DNA from: Zerene cesonia
Lineage: Eukaryota; Arthropoda; Insecta; Lepidoptera; Pieridae
Reading direction: 5' to 3'
Length of the DNA: 64,000 nt
Assembly (NCBI RefSeq): GCF_012273895.1
Contig: NC_052114.1
Coordinates: forward strand, 4,818,565 to 4,882,564
Under the pieces are notes generated by a model. That model saw only the letters and a list, made by a program, of their open reading frames with translations, was not told where the DNA came from and did no database searches. Position 1 is the first letter of the stretch; each line of letters begins with the position of its first letter. The position numbers were made by a program, and so were the translations under genes. This document shows positions 59,091 through 64,000 of the stretch, in pieces.

Positions 59091-61544
59091 TTATTGACTC
59101 AATTCCTTTTCAATAACATTGAGTAAGCTTGAAGCTCCAATCCTGAAGAGCTCTTTGCATAGCCACTCTGGTCCTAGTTCACTTTGTACAAGAACTAACC
59201 AATTGACAGCGTCTCTTGCTGTCTTTATGCCGCCTGCTGGCTTTAAACCCACCTGTAAGAAAATACCTAAATGAAAGTGTTACTTGGATGCTAAACAGGA
59301 AAAACACCTGCACTCTTGACTGCCTCATTCAATTAGTTCCAACCGAAGTCATTACATAGCACAAAGCAAAGTCACTTACCATGTCTGTCCCTATGTATGT
59401 ATATATGATTAGATCTTTAAAACTACACAACGCATTTTGATGAGGGATTTTTTTTAATGGTTTAAAAAGTATATGTAATGTAACATCTATTAAGCTACTC
59501 CAACTTTAAAGCGTGCAAAGCCGGGAACAAAAGCTTATACCTCATATAGGTTAACATTATCAACCAAAATTGATACATTACATTTTTTTGTTATTTACAA
59601 AAGTAATTTGTGTTCAAGATAAATAAGAATTCACCCTTTTATTGGTCTTTTGATAAAAGTTTCGTATAGCTCTGCACATCACCAAACCAACAGGTAGAGT
59701 CGCGTTAACAGCTTCCTTCCCAGTTGATGTTTTGATAAAATCAGCTCCGGCCATCATTGCAACCATTGACGCGTTGTAAACCTTTGATTAATATTGGATG
59801 ATTAGATGCATCACAATTCCAACATTTTGCTCACTAATTAAATTTTTTCTAGAGAATTTTAAGGAAGATTGCTATTTTTAATTTCAATAAGCACATGACA
59901 TTTCTTCAGCATATAACAAGACTTTCTTTGAAGAAGATTGTCTATCGAATAGATTTATATATTCAAAATCAATAGTTATTTAATCTTACATTCTCATATG
60001 TTCCTAATTCTCCCACTCCAAGGATCACCTTCAAATGTGCAGTTCCACATTCCTTTTTCATCTGCAAAACTTCATCATATAATACATCCCATTTGCCTGT
60101 TAGAACCAAGCTTCTATCCAGCACTACATCAATTTCATTTGCTCCACTATACACAGCAAATTTAATTTCTTGTAGTCTTGTTGCTAGTGGATATAAGCCA
60201 GATGGGAACCCAGTTGCAACTAGAACCAAAATTCATAATTTTACTGCAGTGGTAATACATCTGATGTAATACTTATTTGAGTAATTCCAAAATTTTAAGA
60301 TAATTTCCGACATTTTTCAGTTACAAAAAATTTTACTAGTCCTATATATTAATTATATATGTTTAAACATGAAAATCTAATTGTTGGTATACTCTGGAGA
60401 TACAAGATTTTAATTTAATTTAATTTTATATTATAGTTCTGAACGATAACATGTGATCATAACGTGCAGTGCAATTGTTATAAGAAAATGTATGCCTATG
60501 TCCCCATTATGCCAAATAAGTGCATTAAACGATTGCAGGAATGTTACAGTCATACAGCAGATCTTTAGGAAACTTTGATCTATATTACACCTTTTGTAAG
60601 AATTAAACATTGCATTTAGAGATAGGCTAAAAAATGCACTATCATATATCCACCTCAATAACAATAGCAATCAAATACCATCTAGACACCATGCAAAATT
60701 TTGAACCCCCTCAGCCCTGTTGAGAAAGTTACATGATACAAAGATGGCTACTTAACTAAAATAATAATGTAGTATTATAAATACAATAAAATAGGAATGC
60801 TACAAAATTTAGTTTACCAGAAGCAATATTAATTTCCTTTGTAATCCCCATTCTTTGTAATGTCTCATAAGCATCAATAACTCTGTTTGGATACACACAT
60901 ACAGCCGCAGTTTTTAGATTTGGGTCTATGTTTGGTAATGGTTTTTGTGCCTGGAAAATTGTAAGAAAATTAAGATAAGGGCAGTTGGGAACCAGGAAGT
61001 GCTTATTAAATATAAAAATAAATTGTGTACTTTGCTTTATACAATAGTTAGTAATAAAAGGCTTATTGTATGTTTGAGCAAAATTTTCTCAATTTATGTT
61101 ACTAAATTAAAGATATATTATTTAATTGCATTTTTGAACTATATATATTGTTATACCAAAACAGAAAAAAGCATGAGCTTATATCTATAAATTTAAAAAG
61201 TTTAACATAAATATAAATTATTTATTAAAGTACTGCATACTTTTAAGCAAAGTCTTGTTACATTAGATCTTGTATCATCTCCAGATAGTGTTGTTAAATC
61301 TATAAGAGAGACTGCTTTTATGAGCCATTTTCGGTAATTTTCTTTTTCAATAACTAAATTTTTCGAAAGAATCTTTTTGATTTGAAGTTCAATGCTACAC
61401 TTGTTTAAATATATGTCATTCAAGACCGACGGATCTACAAAAGAGAAGTATATTAAAAATTAAAGTAATATTATATTTTATTTTCAGTGCATTTTGTGAA
61501 TTAACAAATAACTTACCCAAAGTTTTCGAATACATTTGTACCAT
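59091..61544 (-). CDS. DERA: deoxyribose-phosphate aldolase
   Basis: A class I aldolase that cleaves 2-deoxyribose-5-phosphate to glyceraldehyde-3-phosphate and acetaldehyde in cytosolic deoxynucleoside breakdown. Reverse-strand exons 61544-61517, 61434-61241, 60950-60818, 60219-59990, 59781-59635 and 59252-59091 give 894 nt, 297 residues (human 318). Conserved blocks: AVSLIDLTTLSGDDTRSNV, TAAVCVYPNRV, ATGFPSGLYPLATRLQEI, ANEIDVVLDRSLVLTGKW (D149), LGVGELGTYENVYNAS, MMAGADFIKTSTGKEAVNA with the Schiff-base lysine K212, and GLKPAGGIKTARDA with the second catalytic lysine K248. It ends in IEKELSQ, lacking the longer human C-terminal tail. The 28-nt first coding exon (MVQMYSKTL) is short but has good donor and phase. 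All catalytic residues are present. Confidence 0.95.
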
Positions 61545-61778
61545 CTTAATGAAATAGTCTTAGTAAAATTGTTGCTTTTTTGTGACCTTTTATGATATTG
61601 TTGAGGTTAATCTGTGTCAATGATATTAAAACGTTGTCAATTGTGATAAAGTTATATTGATAAAAATATGAAAATAAAGCAATAAAGTACTAAACAACAT
61701 CAGGCATCAGCTGATACCTTCATATTTGACAATGATGACAAATGTCAACATGACAATGAACGATCCGAAGCTAAGTTG
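61545..61778 (-). promoter_or_regulatory. DERA upstream region (interrupted by a mobile element)
   Basis: About 220 bases between the DERA start codon and the retroelement insertion. They are rich in TGACA/TGTCA words (for example TGACAATGATGACAAATGTC near 61727). No TATA box. The real promoter may continue on the other side of the insertion, beyond 62948. Confidence 0.35.
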
Positions 61779-62935
61779 GGTAGTTTTTTTTCGGACTTTG
61801 TTGTGTCGGAAGAAACACGTGCCACTGAGATTTATACTGATTTTTTACTTAAAAGCAGTCANNNNNNNNNNNNNNNNNNNNNNNNNNNNNNNNNNNNNNN
61901 NNNNNNNNNNNNNNNNNNNNNNNNNNNNNNNNNNNNNNNNNNNNNNNNNNNNNNNNNNNNNNNNNNNNNNNNNNNNNNNNNNNNNNNNNNNNNNNNNNNN
62001 NNNNNNNNNNNNNNNNNNNNNNNNNNNNNNNNNNNNNNNNNNNNNNNNNNNNNNNNNNNNNNNNNNNNNNNNNNNNNNNNNNNNNNNNNNNNNNNNNNNN
62101 NNNNNNNNNNNNNNNNNNNNNNNNNNNNNNNNNNNNNNNNNNNNNNNNNNNNNNNNNNNNNNNNNNNNNNNNNNNNNNNNNNNNNNNNNNNNNNNNNNNN
62201 NNNNNNNNNNNNNNNNNNNNNNNNNNNNNNNNNNNNNNNNNNNNNNNNNNNNNNNNNNNNNNNNNNNNNNNNNNNNNNNNNNNNNNNNNNNNNNNNNNNN
62301 NNNNNNNNNNNNNNNNNNNNNNNNNNNNNNNNNNNNNNNNNNNNNNNNNNNNNNNNNNNNNNNNNNNNNNNNNNNNNNNNNNNNNNNNNNNNNNNNNNNN
62401 NNNNNNNNNNNNNNNNNNNNNNNNNNNNNNNNNNNNNNNNNNNNNNNNNNNNNNNNNNNNNNNNNNNNNNNNNNNNNNNNNNNNNNNNNNNNNNNNNNNN
62501 NNNNNNNNNNNNNNNNNNNNNNNNNNNNNNNNNNNNNNNNNNNNNNNNNNNNNNNNNNNNNNNNNNNNNNNNNNNNNNNNNNNNNNNNNNNNNNNNNNNN
62601 NNNNNNNNNNNNNNNNNNNNNNNNNNNNNNNNNNNNNNNNNNNNNNNNNNNNNNNNNNNNNNNNNNNNNNNNNNNNNNNNNNNNNNNNNNNNNNNNNNNN
62701 NNNNNNNNNNNNNNNNNNNNNNNNNNNNNNNNNNNNNNNNNNNNNNNNNNNNNNNNNNNNNNNNNNNNNNNNNNNNNNNNNNNNNNNNNNNNNNNNNNNN
62801 NNNNNNNNNNNNNNNNNNNNNNNNNNNNNNNNNNNNNNNNNNNNNNNNNNNNNNNNNNNNNGTGACATTGGCAGAATCCGTCCTCAGTGGAATCGGGAGT
62901 TGCCATTTAATAAAGAAGAAGAAGAAGAAGAAGAA
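61779..62935 (+). mobile_element. retroelement insertion with 12-bp target duplication, interrupted by gap
   Basis: GAAGCTAAGTTG occurs on both sides (61767-61778 and 62936-62947). Between them lies GGTAGTTTTTTTTCGGACTT.., the 1,000-N gap, and an end GAATCCGTCCTCAGTGGAAT.. then a TTTAATAAA-(GAA)n tail, which is the polarity of a + strand non-LTR/SINE-type insertion. The size and coding content of the missing middle are unknown. Confidence 0.65.
61862..62861. other. assembly gap, exactly 1,000 N
   Basis: An uninterrupted N run of a round length, so a placeholder rather than a measured size. Reading frames spanning it are meaningless. Confidence 0.99.
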
Positions 62936-62947
62936 GAAGCTAAGTTG

Positions 62948-64000
62948 CTATAACATATTTTAAATAATAAAAATAAACTAAATCAATAGCTTGTATCTTA
63001 TGAGAAAAACGAAACCAACTGTGCTAGGTCAGCATCCACTAGAAGGTTTTCAAACACAGTAAAAAAATCAAAAACAGAACACAAACCACTGGGAATGAAA
63101 CTTATAATTCATGTGTTTATAAAAACTAGATAACAAGTTAAAAGATGCTTTAAATTAAGAAAAATGCATAATTTATGTCGCAAGTAATGTTGCGAATGAA
63201 TAATCGAAATAAGAGATTTTTGTTTAGAAGATACCTAATGCAATTTATTATAATTTTTAGAATACCTACGATTACGGCTACGATTAATTTTGATGAATAC
63301 TTTTACATTCAGATGATTCATGACTGAGAAATTGCTTTTATGGCATTTATTTCTACTGATTGTGGTTATGGCTTGTGTACATAAGGTACTTCGTACACAC
63401 AACAATCCAATGTGCAAAGCATGTCGTTGATTGAACGTAAACACGATACGGGGTACCTATCACATGCACCGCGGCATCTTGTTTAGGTACAATCAACCTC
63501 GTTGTAAATAAATATTTGAATTCGATTAGAGTATTACATTAATAATTACACTTAGTAAACATATAATGACACCTATTGAGTTCTTCTTCGTATGAATTTC
63601 ATATATCAATAAATAACATCATGTACAATGAAGAGAAAAGCTACTTAGCATGTGCAACTTCAGCACTAAAACGAATGTGGCTCAGATTTTCAGTGGTTTC
63701 CACGTGGCATTCAGAATGGCAATAAATTACTCACATCAATCTTATTATCAATATAAGACAATAAGAATGTTTGTATATACCTTCACTAAACAATAAATAT
63801 ATCGTGGCACCTTAAAGTTATGAACTGTATATCCGCTTACAATTTGACGCATTATTTATAAAGTTTTCAAAGTTCATAAAAGAAATGATCACGCAACATA
63901 AACAAGATCTTTCATGATGCAGTAAACTTTGCTTTTTCGTTAAGCACGATCCCGTGAAAATTAATATCGTTTACAAAGTCGGTTTAATAATAAATGAATG
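62948..64000. other. right end, no gene recognised
   Basis: AT-rich sequence with no supported exon. The reverse frame at 63235-63444 has no splice or family support. It may be DERA upstream sequence or the flank of the next gene. Confidence 0.5.

Noticed and set aside
61726..62963. Reading frames of 339-395 residues across the gap
   Set aside because: They consist almost entirely of N and carry no information.
1..64000. CRISPR arrays, prophage, operons or defence islands
   Set aside because: No direct-repeat/spacer array, no ribosome-binding sites and no clustered bacterial-type genes; the window is insect nuclear DNA.

Overview
The window is AT-rich, intron-rich animal nuclear DNA and is most likely from a moth or butterfly (Lepidoptera). 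The evidence is short GT-AG introns with insect-like splice sites, an arthropod cuticle-protein gene, dense short repeats, several small Helitron-type elements (5' TC, hairpin, 3' CTAG, inserted between A and T), LINE/SINE tails of lepidopteran type, and protein sequences closest in character to insect orthologues. There are no bacterial-style features. Family names come from protein motifs read by eye; no database search was possible.

Layout. (1) About 1-25,730, + strand: the 3' part of a long PDE4 (dunce-type) cAMP phosphodiesterase gene. Its UCR1 and upstream exons lie left of the window. Six coding exons (2154-23068) are spread over very large introns. The last large intron holds three perfect cAMP-response elements and two candidate internal promoters. 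One has an initiator and DPE at textbook spacing and opens a reading frame for a short isoform. (2) 27,292-30,511, +: U2 snRNP protein A' (six exons, 258 aa). (3) 30,830-32,738, -: a compact NEK-family kinase (six exons, 293 aa, kinase domain only), convergent with U2A'. (4) 34,578-35,779, -: NDUFB7, a complex I subunit with a twin CX9C motif (three exons, 118 aa). (5) 37,385-49,483, +: a large SNF2 ATPase of the ARIP4/RAD54L2 type (22 exons, 2,380 aa). A prion-like Pro/Tyr/Asn/Gln-rich segment plus a cluster of SUMO-acceptor motifs sits between its two helicase lobes. (6) 52,349-57,928, +: a TATA-driven secreted cuticle protein with a C-terminal Rebers-Riddiford chitin-binding domain (five exons, 397 aa). 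(7) 59,091-61,544, -: deoxyribose-phosphate aldolase DERA (six exons, 297 aa). Upstream of it is a retroelement insertion with a 12-bp target duplication, inside which the assembly has a gap of exactly 1,000 N.

The genes are mostly unrelated housekeeping functions (cAMP turnover, splicing, cell-cycle or ciliary kinase, respiration, chromatin, nucleoside salvage) plus one exoskeleton gene. They are not an operon-like system. All six complete gene models were assembled exon by exon, and reading phase is preserved across every junction. The least ordinary items are the internal PDE4 promoter with its CRE cluster, the low-complexity/SUMO insert in the ARIP4 ATPase, a perfect 31-bp inverted repeat with a nested palindrome at 16,379-16,469, and an isolated GC-rich exon in ARIP4.
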